From NCBI GenBank assembly GCA_043228905.1, contig JBHGNT010000001.1:27652001-27716000 (forward strand): DNA of 64,000 bases, written 5' to 3'. Origin of the DNA: Azolla caroliniana. Its lineage: Eukaryota; Polypodiophyta. Shown piece after piece: positions 29,248 to 41,420 of the stretch (positions are counted from its first letter, which is position 1; every line of letters starts with the position of its first letter). Under the pieces are notes generated by a model. That model had not been told where the DNA came from and ran no database searches. It saw nothing but the letters and a program-made list of their open reading frames with translations. A program made the position numbers and the translations under genes.

Positions 29248-31745
29248 ATCACAGAACCGGAACGTTGGGACCAGCGGTTTCGGGCATGTCAGCCCGAGAT
29301 CTCGGTCATGGGAGAAGCAAGCCCAGACGGGGCTTGCGCGATCGGTAAGAAGACGACCGCCGACCACGAAGAGTCAGTGGCTACGGACAAGGGCGTAAAA
29401 CGGACGGGCGATTCTTTGTGTCTTCCCACACTTGCTCCCGGGACGATGGCAGTCGGGCCCGAGTGCCCACGTGAGTCCCAAGCGGAGGAAGGTGGCGGCG
29501 AAAGGCCGAGAATCACCGGCGAGACGATACAGGGAAGGAATGGACGAAAGCCCACGGACCCGATTCCGGAGAACTCGGCATTCGGGTCTGTATGCCCATG
29601 TAAGACCGAGGAGATGGATAGTGGTACTGAGGAGTCCTGGCGCAATGCCAACGAAGTCGGATGGGAAACGGCCTGCGAGGAAGCCGAGGACGGACGCGGC
29701 ACGAGGGGATCGGCATTCCGATACGGGTGGAGCGTGATCCGGTCGTGGAAGTGCCGATACGGAAGGGGGTGCGGGACGAGCCGCCCTCTTTTACATGGGG
29801 AGAAAGACCGACCGGGCGAAGGTCGAGAGTTGGAAAGAGAATGAAAGCCGGTCCTATGGGATTCCCTACACCGATTCAGCTGCAGGCCCGAGTGCCGGCG
29901 TGAGTCCGACAAGAGAGTCGGTTGTGACAGGAGAACGGGACTCAGCAATCCGAAGGAAGGACGAACGGACCCGAGCGAGAACCGGGCGGAGCGGACTCCC
30001 GGATGACCATTCCGGGGGGGGAGGAAGAGAGCTGGCCTACGAAGAGGCTGAGGACACGGTACGTCGGTACCACGGGAGAGGGTGCGGAGTAAACCGCCCT
30101 CTCGGCATGCGGAAAAGGACGACCCGGGACAGGGTCGGGAAGATGAATGGGCGGTCTATGGAGGATCCTTCACACCGGTTCTAGAGACTTCGGCAGTCGG
30201 CAACGCGGTCGACGTAAGACCAAGATACTGACGGTGGCGGCGAGGTGACGAAGACAAAAAGGAGCTAAGGACGGGCGGTCTACGGAGGATCCTTCACACC
30301 GGTTCTAGAGACTTCGGCAGTCGGCAACGTGGTCGACGTAAGACCAAGATACTGACGGTGGCGGCGAGGTGACGAAGGCAATGGGCGTAAGGAAGTCCGG
30401 TCCTACGGGATCCCCACACTTAACCGGAGACACCGGCTGTTCGGCCAACAGGGCAACGTAAGACCGAGGGAGAAGGAAGGTGGCGGTGGGAAACGGGACC
30501 CGACTACGCGGAAGACACGAGGAGAGTCCGAGAGGGACTCAAACAAAGACACCCGAATTTCTGCAAGCATAGAAACGGAGTCCGGTCCTATGAGACCCTC
30601 ACACCGATCCGGAGACCCCGACTGTTCGGCCAACGTGGCAACGTAAGACCGAGGGAGAAGGACGGTGGCGGTAGGGAACAGGACCCGACGACACGAGGTT
30701 TCGTAAGGAGCCGGTAACGGCAAAACACGGGGAGGTGTGTCGGGCCGGAAAGGCACACCTGGGACAGAACAAGAGTCTCACAAGTGGCCATCGCGGGCCG
30801 GATCGAAGCATGACTACGGGACGGTGTTCGGCGCGGGCAGGGCCGAACGAAGGAAGCGGAAGACGGCACAAGGGAGGTGCCGGGAACGAGGTGACAAGTG
30901 CCTAGTGGACTGCACAGGGTCGGAGTCAGGGAATGGCAAGAGAGGCTGGAGGAGGATCTTCCACACTCGCTTCGTAGATCTCGGTAGCTCCGTCGAAGTA
31001 GCGAAGACTGACACGGCAAGCCGAGATGACAAGCTGGTGGGGGCGAGGGGACGACGGCAAGCGGAAGACTCAGGACCTATCGTGGCAGCACGAAGACGGG
31101 AAGGGCCATGCGGGCTACTACGGGGTGTTCCTCGGACGCAAAGGACGCCGGTATGCGGGTGAGTGGCGAAGCACGATCTGGCCGGAAGAGGGGCCGACGA
31201 GGAGTGCAACACAGGCAGTGCCAAACAACGGACGAGGGTATGTGGCACACGGAGGTGCCGGAGCGGAAAGGCGAGCGCGGAAATAGGTTGCGCGGAGAAG
31301 GCCGGAAAGGGATCCTCCACACCGTTCCGGAGACCATGGCGGTTCGAGCCAACGCGACGATGTAAGACCATGGAGAAGGAAGGTGGCGGCGAGAGGACGA
31401 GGGCAACGCGAAACGACATGGGACGACAATCAGGACGACGCGAATGATCAACGGAGGCCAAGCGGGCCACTACGGGCATGCCTCAAGCGGAGGACATCGG
31501 GCATACGACGGGAGCGGGGCGTTCATACGGCCAAACAAGGGCCAGCGAAAGTACGCGTACTACGGAGATCGTGGCAGAGGACCCGTCGACGGGTCGAACG
31601 AGCCTACGAGGAGGCGAGCGCGAAGGAAGACTCGAAGCCGACGGGTCAAACCGGCAGCGAACCGGGATGCGGATCACGGAAGATCGATTTCTCACCGGCC
31701 GAAATCTCTCACCCTTCAACCGGACTTGGCACATACCAGTGGATG
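29248..31745 (+). repeat. E27 internal GC-rich region with degenerate repeats, no pol
   Basis: Non-coding by homology. A block around GTAAGACC(G/A)AG...GGTGGCGGCGA recurs near 29490, 29610, 30215, 30335, 30455, 30640 and 31365. The copies at 30163-30262 and 30283-30382 are almost identical and 120 bp apart. Units often begin with a CACACCG-TTC-GGAGAC-like segment. The low stop density makes long ORFs on both strands (for example minus 30814-31479) that have no known homology. Confidence 0.7.
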
Positions 31746-31765
31746 TGCGGTTAGGTGGGGACGGA
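31746..31765 (+). promoter_or_regulatory. E27 polypurine tract
   Basis: TGCGGTTAGGTGGGGACGGA directly before the right LTR. Apart from one G-to-A change it matches GCGGTTAGGTGGGGGCGGA before the E35 and E58 3' LTRs. Confidence 0.75.
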
Positions 31766-32129
31766 TGTCGTGAAGAATTTCGGCCAGAGGCGGAAACCGG
31801 GAAACATTGGCTACATCGGCGGGGTGCAGCGTGTGTACGCACCCATGTACATTTAGTGTGAATATCGAGGGCGCCTTTATGGCGCCGAAGAGTAGTCAAG
31901 TCGGGGCAGACGATCCCATGTAAGGCGGGATTTGTCCCACATTGTAACGCATCCCTTTCCTTGTTCTATAAAAGTAAGGGAACACCCTTTGTGAAGGGGT
32001 TGCCCATTTTGCATTAGAGGGTATACCGTTAGGTTTAGAGTTAGCTTCTTCTTCTTCTTCTCCTTCGTGTTCACTTAGGGTTTGATGCAGCTCATCTCCT
32101 GTGCAAGACCCCGCTCGGCGCGACGAGCC

Positions 32130-32229
32130 NNNNNNNNNNNNNNNNNNNNNNNNNNNNNNNNNNNNNNNNNNNNNNNNNNNNNNNNNNNNNNNNNNNNNNN
32201 NNNNNNNNNNNNNNNNNNNNNNNNNNNNN
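32130..32229. other. Assembly gap (100 N)
   Basis: Exactly 100 N, a conventional unknown-size gap. Both sides carry the same 225 bp, so the real gap is probably absent and two contig ends overlap. Confidence 0.95.
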
Positions 32230-32542
32230 AGGCAGACGATCCCATGTAAGGCGGGATTTGTCCCACATTGTAACGCATCCCTTTCCTTGTTCTATAAAAG
32301 TAAGGGAACACCCTTTGTGAAGGGGTTGCCCATTTTGCATTAGAGGGTATACCGTTAGGTTTAGAGTTAGCTTCTTCTTCTTCTTCTCCTTCGTGTTCAC
32401 TTAGGGTTTGATGCAGCTCATCTCCTGTGCAAGACCCCGCTCGGCGCGACGAGCCCGAGAGCTCCCCGACGACGGCTTGACAGTAGATGACTGTTGTAAG
32501 CTATCTTGGTCCGGCTCGAAGCCGAGAATGTATTCTTCTTCT

Positions 32543-32557
32543 ATATATCTATATATA

Positions 32558-32622
<65 letters not shown>
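32543..32622. repeat. (TA)n microsatellite in the E27 3' LTR
   Basis: About 80 bp of TA repeat with a few TC interruptions, against about 18 bp at the same place in the 5' LTR (near 27993-28010). Confidence 0.9.
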
Positions 32623-32624
<2 letters not shown>

Positions 32625-32927
32625 GTTCGCGTCTGTCTGTGTATGTTCGTGTCTCGGTTGGTGTCGGGTGCTTCCCCTTTCCTACGTTTCCTATACATAA
32701 GGGCGTGAGTCGGGTCGGCATGTGCGTGTGTGTGTGCGTGTGTGTGCGTGAGTCGGTGTTAAGCGCGCGCTCCCTCTCTTTCTCTCTCCCCCTTCGGTCG
32801 CTTCCGGTGTTCTTCTGGGATTCCCCGGAAACGTTGAAGCACGACTTCCTACGCACCGTCACTCCCTGGTCCAAGACCCCCGTGGTCCCGCCTTTCTCCA
32901 CGCATGCGCGTAACAACGCGACACCGG

Positions 32928-33361
32928 CTTGAAATGTGTGCAAGCCCTCCTCCCTTAGCGTTAGTCCCGTGATTACCCCCAGTCCACAGCGCGTCCCTCG
33001 AATGTGTTGATGACGATGCATGCCTTCTGCTTTGGCGTCCTGTAGGCGTTGATGCGGACACAACCGACTTCTAGCAGGAACTTCGCTACCTCCTTGAAAA
33101 AAGAATTGCCTTGGCGGAGGTTGAGTACTCTTCGAAATATTTCTCCAAGTCCTCTGCAAGGGGAATCTCGAAGTATTTTTCTCCTGTCGCTGTCAAACCC
33201 AGCTTCTTTCTGATGCTGGCGTTCGTAATTGTGTCGATATTCAGCTTTTTGGCGATTTCTTGGGCGTTGGGGTGCGGTGGCACCTCTGCTATTTGGATGT
33301 AACCTTCGAAGCCCTTTTCCAGAAGCCATCGACGTAGTGTTGAGGAGATAGGGATCGACAT
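32928..33361 (-). pseudogene. T2 3' ORF, N-terminal globular part
   Basis: ATG at 33361 (MSIPISSTLRRWLLEKGFEG) and then GYIQIAEVPPHPNAQEIAKK. The frame shifts near 33090-33115 and continues with FFKEVAKFLLEVGCVRINAY and NTFEGRAVDWG before a stop near 32978. It aligns with the T1 protein (13493 plus 2441-2053) over its whole length, including PPH, FFKEVA/LFREVA and TFEG-VDW. Two independent copies downstream of integrase show this is a family gene. Function unknown. Confidence 0.65.
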
Positions 33362-33726
33362 ACTAGCGTGGCAAGGATTGTGTGAGGAGTGATTAGGGGT
33401 TAGGGCACGTGAGTGTTGCGGACCGTGCTGCCTGTGATAGGTTGGGGAGCGAGGAGAGCGAGGAGCACGAGGAGAGCAGAGAGCTTGAGAATGTTTTTCG
33501 TAATGTGTAGAAAACCATCTGTTCTCCTCTTTTTGGGACTTCGGGTTCATGGGCATGTGCATTATTGTGCCAACGTGTGTTCTTTTCCTAGGAAACTCTA
33601 CATGCATGAAAGCTTGTTAATAGTCGTGCTTATCTTCTCTTTTTTTTTCGTTTTCCTTTTTTTTCTTTTTTCTTTTCTAACGATAAAGTACAATATTACT
33701 GTTACATTCTTACAAGTGGATCCCGG
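33362..33726 (-). other. T2 spacer between integrase and the 3' ORF
   Basis: No convincing gene. On the minus strand it has an A/G-rich run (33634-33680) that could be a purine tract, and GC-rich AGGAGAGCG-type repeats near 33440-33480. Confidence 0.45.
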
Positions 33727-34910
33727 CTAATGGTTGGTGCGAGACCCAACTGTCGTATCATTTATGACATAAAACGGATTCAGGGGCGTAGGTCCCAAAT
33801 ACAACTTCAAGCGGAACCTGTTCACCTTTTGCCCTAGTATTCCGCCGACAAGGGTGCCTAATTGAAAGGTCTTGTTTTCTACTCCTATTATCCAATACGG
33901 CCCTGTCCAGCGGAATCGTAGTTTCCCCCGCATTTGGCCCATGTGGGTTTGGAAGACTAGCATGACTTTCCCAAATTTGAAGTGCTTGTCTCTCGTGCCT
34001 CGATGCCGAGCTACGAACGCTTTACGCCTTCGTTGCTCATGCTCTAGTATTGCCATACTTGCGGACTCAAGTTTCTTCTAATTCAAGTAATTGTTGCAAC
34101 CAGATTTGCTCGGACTGTCCCTCCGATAGACTTTCGGGTACTTCAATCCACAAGTTGGGGACCTGAAATTCAATGGGCATTACGGCTTCCAACCCGAATT
34201 CTAGTCGAAAGGGAGTGGATTGTATGCTGGTTTTATAGCTCGTTATGTAAGCCCACAAGGCGCTATGCAGCTTCGTATCCCAGTCCGTTTTATTCTCATT
34301 ATCGATCTTTATAAGGATGGTCTGCAACGTCTTGTTCGTTGATTCCGCTAATCCATTCGCCTAAGGGTAATAAGGCGTACTCTTCTTATGTACTACGGTG
34401 TAATGGTTTGTGAGCTCGTGGATAACCGTATTCAAAAAATGGCTCCCTTGATCACTTATGAGTTCTATTGGGCAGCCAAAACGGCTCCAAATCTGTTCAT
34501 AGAGGAACTTTGTCGTAGATGTCGCGGTATTATCTCGTTATGCTTTCATTTCTACCCACTTTGTGCAGTCATCCGTGGCGACTAGGATATGTGTAACGCT
34601 GCCTCCTTCTCATCCTGCCATATACAGTGCCTCCAGATACCATCGCTTCCTTTATGATATAGCACTCCCTCCACCAAGTAGAAATTGCGACTCCGTACTG
34701 ACAGTCTTTTCTTTTCGTCCGTCCATAGTTGTGGTGGTGTCAGTCCCATTGTCAAGAAATAGGTCATCTCCATCAACCATCGATCTGGAAATTTTTTTCT
34801 CGTCCAGTGATGTTGTAGTCGCAACCCAAAGAATATCTACGTCGGGGAAATCGTCACCTTGTTTGATTACGTCGTCATCGTTATCTATTCTGCTTAGAAA
34901 ATCGGTTATG
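33727..34910 (-). pseudogene. T2 integrase
   Basis: Minus strand. After the RNase H boundary (FLSRIDNDDDVIKQGDDF near 34850-34900) come degraded finger and core pieces (34330-34800), then an open part 34327-34067 with DTKLHSALWAYITSYKTSIQ and STPFRLEFGLEAVMPIEFQV. A frameshift leads to 34056-33727 with EQRRRKAFVARHRGTRDKHF and the GPY-type module FRWTGPYWIIGVENKTFQLG. The core D,D-E residues are not all readable. T1 has the same gene at 13857-16060. Confidence 0.75.
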
Positions 34911-34914
34911 GCGT

Positions 34915-35105
34915 TGTCGCGTTGTTACGCGCGTGCGTGGAGAACAAGGCGGGACCACTGGGGTCTTGGACCGAGGAATAGGTGAGGAAGCGAAAGGAGA
35001 GAGAGAGAGAGACACGCTCTCACACGTATAGACAAAGAAGCGTGCGGGAACGCAGCCAAACAACACAAGAGATAGGGTAAAAGGAGATAGGGTAAAAGGA
35101 CGCGT
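34915..35105 (-). repeat. E34-54 3' LTR, first piece
   Basis: TGTCGCGTTGTTACGCGCGT... matches 53324 onward in the intact 5' LTR up to the GCGT where E35 inserted. It continues at 42089. Confidence 0.88.
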
Positions 35106-35751
35106 TGTCGTGAAGAAAACTGTCCACTAGCGGAATCGGTGCACCAGAGCGTAGGAACCGGCTCTTCATGCACGTACGTCTTATGTTGTACATAAGAGAG
35201 AATTAGGTACATAGAAGATCCTAGGTAGGTAGATTCGGTAGGTAGGAAGTTAATGGGAAACGGCTCCTTTCTTGCCTATAAAAGGAGGGAGACGGGGAAG
35301 AGGAAGGGGATCATGGTGAGAGAGGACGAAGTGCTGTCGGGTTGACGGCCGAAGGCTTCTCTCTCTTCCATACTCCGTAGCTTCTTTCGGTGTAGGGGTT
35401 TCGGGAGGCTCGCGATGCTCTGAGGAATGCCCGAGTGCTTCCGGCAGCACCTCCAACCTACTCCTTTCTTCCTGAGCGTTTACGAACAGGCACCGGCATC
35501 TGTTCGCCGGCCTGTTCGGTTGTAACCGACTTCGTGCTTCTTGTTGTTTGTCCTTGTTAATATATATATACATACATTCGTGTCTCTCTGCGTCAGTGTC
35601 GCACTCGCGTCTTTGTGTCGAAGGGCTGTGCCCCTGTGAATCTACGCCCACACGTAGTGGGTCCCCTCCCTTCTCCTTTGTCTCTTGCTCTTCGGTACAA
35701 GACCCCCGAGGCCCCGCCTCATTCCACGCATCCGTGAGGAATACCAGGACA
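35106..35751 (+). repeat. E35 5' LTR
   Basis: 646 bp, TGTCGTGAAGAAAAC...ACCAGGACA. TATAAAAGG at 35277, (TA)4 near 35560, and the conserved end motif AAGACCCCCGAGGCCCCGCC near 35700. Confidence 0.93.
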
Positions 35752-35754
35752 TTT

Positions 35755-35771
35755 TGGTGAACCCGACGTGA
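35755..35771 (+). promoter_or_regulatory. E35 primer-binding site
   Basis: TGGTGAACCCGACGTGA, three bases after the LTR and shared with E27 and E34-54. Confidence 0.8.
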
Positions 35772-35794
35772 AGGAGGCGACAGAAGAACAGAAG

Positions 35795-37921
35795 ATGAAG
35801 GGGTCGGATCTTGCGGAGGCCATGGCTTCGGCCGTGGATCGGATATTGAGCGCACGCGAGGGCACCGGCGCCCTCGACAGAGCCATTGAGGTGGTCGTCG
35901 GTACGATCGGCCGATTCATCGGAAAGGATGCCACGAAGTATTTGGCGTCCTATGGGGCAGAAATGCTGATACGGGACATTCCGGAAGAGAGGCGTCTTGC
36001 CGGGTTCCCTCGAGTGGCGATGCCAAGCATCCATGCGGAGGTGCTCGAGGTACGGGCGGAGAGCCGTACCTGGGAGGAGTTCGAAGGCCGACTCCTAGAA
36101 AAATACGGGCTGGACGACGCGCTCCGGCTTTCGAAACGGGACTTCATGGAATGGGTGGAGTCCCCCGGCAAGGGAAGAAACGCGTCGGCACTCCTCCGGG
36201 AGTTTGAGGAACGCTTTGCGCGCCTTTCGGCGCTTGACCGAACCGTTCTGGATACGAGCCGGGTCCTACTGTTCGTCAAGTCGGTGGACGAGCGGGACCG
36301 GGATCAAGTCGGCTCCTTGCTAGAAACCGAAGACGGGCTGACGACCGACTGGGCTGCGGTTAAGAGAGTCTGTGGCCGTTTCGACAAACGACGAGAATGG
36401 ACTGACAACGGGGCGGCCGGAGCGGGCTCTGTCACAGCAAGGGGGCTTGAACCGGCACCGCAAGGGCGAAGGGCAGAGACCCGGGAGTGGCTCGAAACCA
36501 GTTCGGCTCCGACCGGCATGGTCAATGACTCGTTCGGAGGAGCAGCGCTGGAGGAGTTGACGCGGGCGATAAAAGATCTCCAGATCCCCCAGACTCGAAG
36601 GGAAGGCGGTGAACCGGCTCGTGACCGATGGCCGGCAACAGGGAACAGGTGCATGTGGTGCGACGAGGTCGGCCACATTCGGAAGGACTGCGGCGATTTC
36701 GCAGAGGCGTTGAGGAACCGGGTGGTGTACCTATGGGAAGGCCGGGTGCACGCCGGCGATACCAGAAGGGCCCTAAACCGGAACGACGGGCGAGGAGGTA
36801 TGAAGAGACTGATGGAAGAGGCAGCGGCCCGACACGTGGAGGCCATCCACTACTCAGCGACGGCCGGTATTCGGGTCGGGGGCAGCGAGGCCCGAAAGGA
36901 GAGCAAAGACGGATTCTGGTCGGCAATGCTGGAAGGCCTCGCCGGCGCATGACTGAGGAAAGATGAAGCGGACCGCGCTGAGAGACGGGTCCGGGAAATA
37001 ACCGGGTAGGGCGACTCGATCGAGGAGAAGACGGGCTTCGTAGAAGCCGCCTGCCGGAACTACGAGGCTCTGGTAGAAGACAAACGAGTGGGGAAAGCCG
37101 GAGTGGCCGGGCCCTCACAACGATACGAGACCCGATTTGGGCAACGACGGAACGAAGCCGGTGGGTCCAGTGCGCAAGATAACCCCAGGAAGGGCGGATA
37201 CCGACTGGCGACGGAAATAGAAAGGACCACGGATCTACGAAAGGTCCTAGAAGAACGGATCCTCGACAGCAAAGTGGAGCTGTCATTGCGGGAGGTGCTA
37301 GGGATCGCTAAGATGGAGTTCCACGACTCCATTGTGGACTTGGTGAAGCGGAAGAGGCTGTCGACGGAGACGGAACCGGAAAGACCGGTGGAGGTGCGGA
37401 CGACGCACATCGACGACTTGGCGCTGGAACATGAGTGGGCGGAGAGCCACTATTCGAGGCCACACTGGGCCCGAGCGACCACGGAGACCCCGGTAAAGAT
37501 CGGAGATGTTCAGGAACCGGTGGTGGCGCTGGTGGACCACGGTTCGGAAATAAACCTGATGTCCATGGACTTCTATAAGAAGGGAAAGTGGCCGATCAAC
37601 ACCAAGCACGGGTGGAGGATACGGGCGGCGACGTGCGCCACCGAGGAGCTGCACGGGGCCTGCCCGAACGTGCGAGTCAAGATCGGCGACGTCGAGATTG
37701 ACCAGCACTTCTTCGTACAGGAGACGTCCTCGCACCCGGTCATATTAGGGGAACCATACATCACGGCGGCGCGGATGGAGACCAAGGTGCTAGACAATGG
37801 TTCGGCCTACGCAAGGGTCAAAAGCCAGGACAGGCGCCATTCGGTCCAATTTCTAACGGTGCGACCGAACCACGAACGAAACCGCGAATCCCTCGGTGGC
37901 GAGAACCGGGAGGATTTTTAG
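35795..37921 (+). pseudogene. gag: E35 gag-PR with two stops
   Basis: ATG 35795 (MKGSDLAEAMASAVDRI), same length and frame as the intact E58 ORF1, ending REDF-TAG at 37919-37921. In-frame stops lie at 36950-36952 (TGA) and 37007-37009 (TAG); otherwise the frame is clean. Capsid-like helices cover the first ~240 residues, the CCHC knuckle CMWCDEVGHIRKDC is near residue 285, and the protease block ALVDHGSEINLMSMDFYKKG near residue 580 has D-H-G at the active site. The run of five T before TAG is the presumed frameshift site. Confidence 0.92.
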
Positions 37922-40900
37922 AGAGGGCTGCCAAGGCGTGGGGCCGAGACAGTCCGGACACTCGGGAAAGACCCCACAGCTGTACGATAGGTAAAAAATT
38001 TTGCTTCTCCAACAACGGAGGGTGCATGATAGTCGGCATCGTTGGCCGAGAGAAGGCAAGGGCGGAAGTGCGACTTCGAGCGTGCGGAGTTCTCGGCCCG
38101 GACGAGGAAATCAGCGGAGCCGTGGAGGCAGTCTCCTTCGACGACACCTTGGGGATGCTGAGGAAGGTAGCCGGAGAAGACCTTAACGAAGACCGGATGA
38201 TACCGGTATGTTCCGAAGAGATGTACGAAGTCATCACAAACTTCAGTCAGGGGCTCGAGTCGGATCGGACGGCCCGAGTTAGCACGAAGTACAAGACTGT
38301 GGATTGGAAGGTAAGGCTAGTCGTGGCACCCTTACCGGAGGGTAGTGAATCCCGAATTAGAGGGGTTGCGTCGGACCCCAGTTTACGAGATCCGGACCGC
38401 ATAGGACACACCTTCACCGACGGGACGCTCCGGGAGCTCAAAATAGGTGGGGGCGGGTTCCTACTGCCGGAGGAGGAAGACCGGTTTCGGAGGATGCTCG
38501 GAAGGCACGGGAAAGCCTTCGTGTTCTCACTAGAAGAGATCGGGTGCGTAGACCCGACAATCGTGGAGCGGATGGTGATATTCACGGTACCGCATGTACC
38601 GTGGAATCTCAAGCCGATTCCAGTACCGAGAGCTCACATCCCGAAGTTGATGGAGCTATTGAGGCAGAAAGTCGATATGGGCATTCTCGAACCGTCAAGT
38701 GCCCCATACTCGAACCGATGGTTTACCGTACCAAAGAAAAACGGAACATTGCGCTTCATTCAAGACCTGCAGCCGGTTAACAGAGTGACCATTCGGAACG
38801 CGGGAATCGGACCGACCATAGACGAGTTCGCGGAGGCCTTCGCCGGAAGGTTGATTTACTCGGTCGGTGATCTGTACTCGGGGTACGACCAGTTCCAGCT
38901 AGCCGTGGAGAGCAGAAACATTACGACAATGCGAACTCCCCTCGGCCTAGTGCGAATGTGTACCCTGCCACAAGGAGGGACCAACTCGGTGGCCCACATG
39001 GTGAATGCAATGAACAAGGTATTGAGGGATTGCATCCCGGACATCACCATGCCATTTCTAGACGACATCCCGATAAAGGGGTGCTCGGTGGAAGAGAAGG
39101 ACGAGACACTCGGGCCGGACGGATGCCGGCGATTCGTGGCAGCGCACATCGACGACTGCGAGAGGGTGCTACAAAGGCTAGAAGATGCGAGGCTCACCTT
39201 CTTCGGGGAGAAATCGGCCTTCGGGCAATCAGAAATCCTGGTGGTCGGACACCTATGTGGACCATATGGCCGAAAGTCGTCTCCGGCAAAGGTAGAAGCC
39301 ATCTCCGCGATGAAGACTGACTGTAGCTCGGTTACAGAAGTTCGGAGGTTCCTGGGGGCATGCGTATTCTACCACATATGGATCCCGCATTACGCCCACG
39401 TTGCGGAGCCGCTATACGGGTTGCTGAAGAAGGGGCGAAAATTTGAGTGGCGAGACGAGCACACGGAGTCGATCCGGAAGCTGAAGGAAGCTCTTGCGGC
39501 AGCACCGACACTCCGGAAGGCTGTCTACGGGAAGGGTACCCCGGTATACATAACAGTGGATACAAGTCCAATCGGGATCGGATGGGTCGTCAACCAAGAA
39601 GACAAGGACGACATTCGGTTCCCGATCCGATTCGGCGCGAAGGTCCTCAGTGAGCGACAACGAAGGTACGCCCAGGTTATACGCGAACTCTGGGGTATCA
39701 TTTCGGTAGTAAAGGCCGACAAAGACTACCTGATTGGGACAGAAGTGATTATCGAGACGGATTGCCTGCCAATTCTCGGCATGGTTTCTAGATGTGCGAC
39801 ACCGGACCTGGCGATGCTCAGGTGGATAGCGTACATCAAGTCCCTGGACCCGGAAATACGACACATTTCCGGAAAGGACAACGCCATGGCCGACATGCTT
39901 TCAAGGGCGACATGGTTTCGGAGGACGAAGAAGTCGGGGTGGACTTCTTCGAGGCAACGTACGTGACGACCGATGGGACGAGCACTCCGGCACTCAACGG
40001 CTTCGACGAGAGCAAGTACGACAGCGAGTGGCTATAGATCGGTGGTTTCTTAAGGACCATGACGTCGGATGCGTCATGGACGAGGGACGAGACCAACCGG
40101 ATCCGGAAGAAAGGATACCGATTCTTTGTCCGGGACGGATACTTATGGAAGCACCAGAAGAAGAGGAACGACGTCCCGCTCTGGGTGGTGGCGATGAAGG
40201 AAGAACAGGAGGAGCTGCTGACGGCCTACCACGACAGCCCTTGGGCTGGACACTGTGGAACGTGGGCCACGTTCGAGAAGATAAAGGGGAAGTACTGGTG
40301 GCCGGGACTGTACCGGGACGTGCATCGGTTCGTGACAACTTGCGAGAGCTGTCAGATGCACTCCATAGTCTGACAGCGGGACGAGCTTCACCCTACGTAC
40401 CCTCCTACCATCCACTTCAAATGGATGGTAGATTTGGTGACGATGCCGATGGGAATGGGACAGATGCGGTATTTGGTCCTGGCTCGGGAAGATTTGATGA
40501 ACCAGGTGGAAGGCCGAGCCCTTCAGAACAAAACGACCGCGGCCGTATGTCGGTTCCTGATCGAGGACGTGATATGCCGGTACGGGTGCATCGGGAAGAT
40601 CGTGGCTGATCGTGGGGAGTTGGACGCCGAAGAGGCCGAGGAGCTGTTCGACCGGCTAGGAGTCAAGCTCTCGCTTACCACTGCGTACAATCCGGAGGCG
40701 AATGGGAAGGTGGAGCGCGGACACGGACCGATCGTCAAGGCGTTAGTTCGGGCATGCGGAGGGCAAGTCGGGAACTGGCCGCGGCTGCTGCCTTACGCGT
40801 TGTGGGCTGACCGAACTACGCACAGTTCGGTGACCGGATTCATGCCGGCAGAGCTCATGTTTGGGCAAAAGCCGATCATGCCGATGGAACGTACGATCTC

Positions 40901-41366
40901 CTCATGGGCAACCGTGGACTGGAGAGACGAGATGAGCCGGGAGGAACTGTTGGCGGCGCGTATACGACAGCTCGAGCGAAGACCGGAGGACGTGGAGCAG
41001 GCTGCGGGAAAGCTTCGGGTGGCAAGGACGAGGAACAAAGCCCGGTTCGATTGGACGCACCAGCTCCGACCGAAGAAGATCGAGGAAGGCGACTGGGTGC
41101 TAGTCGACGACAGCAGCCTCGACAACCAGCACCGAGCGACGCGGAAGTTCGCAAGAAGGTGGTTCGGGCCTTACGTGGTACAAAGCGCCAACGACAACGA
41201 GACGTACCATCTAGCGGAACTCGACGACACGAGAATGGCGATACCGGTAGCTGGGAAACGGATCAAAGCGTTCAAGAAGCGTCACGACGACAAGCCGGAT
41301 CCGGTTAACCTGGACCGCGACGACGAACGATCCGAAACCGAGGAAGAACCGATGGGCGGGGAATGA
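37918..41366 (+). pseudogene. pol: E35 pol (RT, RNase H, INT) with deletion and stops
   Basis: Opens in the -1 frame at the gag stop and runs clean to about 39966. It has a linker, RT with FTVPKKNGTLRFIQDLQPVN, GDLYSGYDQFQLAVESRNIT and PFLDDIPIKG, and RNase H with YITVDTSPIGIGWVVNQ and HISGKDNAMADMLSRAT. A small deletion near 39909 shifts the frame, then TAG at 40035-40037, the zinc-finger part 40050-40373 (GHCGTWATFEKIKGKYWWPG and TTCESCQMHS), TGA at 40371-40373, and the core and C-terminal part 40425-41366 (VDLVTMPMGMGQ, VADRGELDAEE, ANGKVERGHGPIVKALVRAC, and ARRWFGPYVVQSANDNETYH). Confidence 0.92.
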
Positions 41367-41420
41367 AGGCTGGACCGGTTTTCTCCGTCCCAACTCAATT
41401 TGGCGCATGCCGGTGGATGC

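Larger units (their letters stand above)
27541..32923 (+). mobile_element. E27: non-autonomous gag-only E-family element
   Basis: LTRs at 27541-28300 and 31766-32923 (the right one contains the assembly gap), with CCGG duplicated at 27537-27540 and 32924-32927. Primer site and polypurine tract match those of the autonomous E elements. The internal region has a gag remnant (28338-29247) and 2.5 kb of GC-rich degenerate repeats; protease, RT and integrase are absent. The LTRs differ at a dozen or so visible positions, so the insertion is not recent. This fits a LARD-type element mobilised in trans. Confidence 0.85.
31766..32923 (+). repeat. E27 3' LTR, with assembly gap and duplicated gap flanks
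   Basis: From TGTCGTGAAG at 31766 to AACGCGACA at 32923. It is longer than its partner because a 100-N gap (32130-32229) is flanked by identical 225-bp copies (31905-32129 and 32231-32455). Collapsing gap and duplicate gives about 830 bp; the rest of the excess is a longer (TA)n run. Confidence 0.8.

Noticed and set aside
29289-31479. Long ORFs on the minus strand (29289-29948, 30814-31479) and overlapping plus-strand ORFs
   Set aside because: GC-rich degenerate repeat with few stops in any frame. The peptides are R/P/S-rich without motifs, and ORFs overlap on both strands.
32075-32400. ORFs reading across the N gap
   Set aside because: They contain unknown residues and depend on the duplicated gap flanks, which are an assembly artefact.
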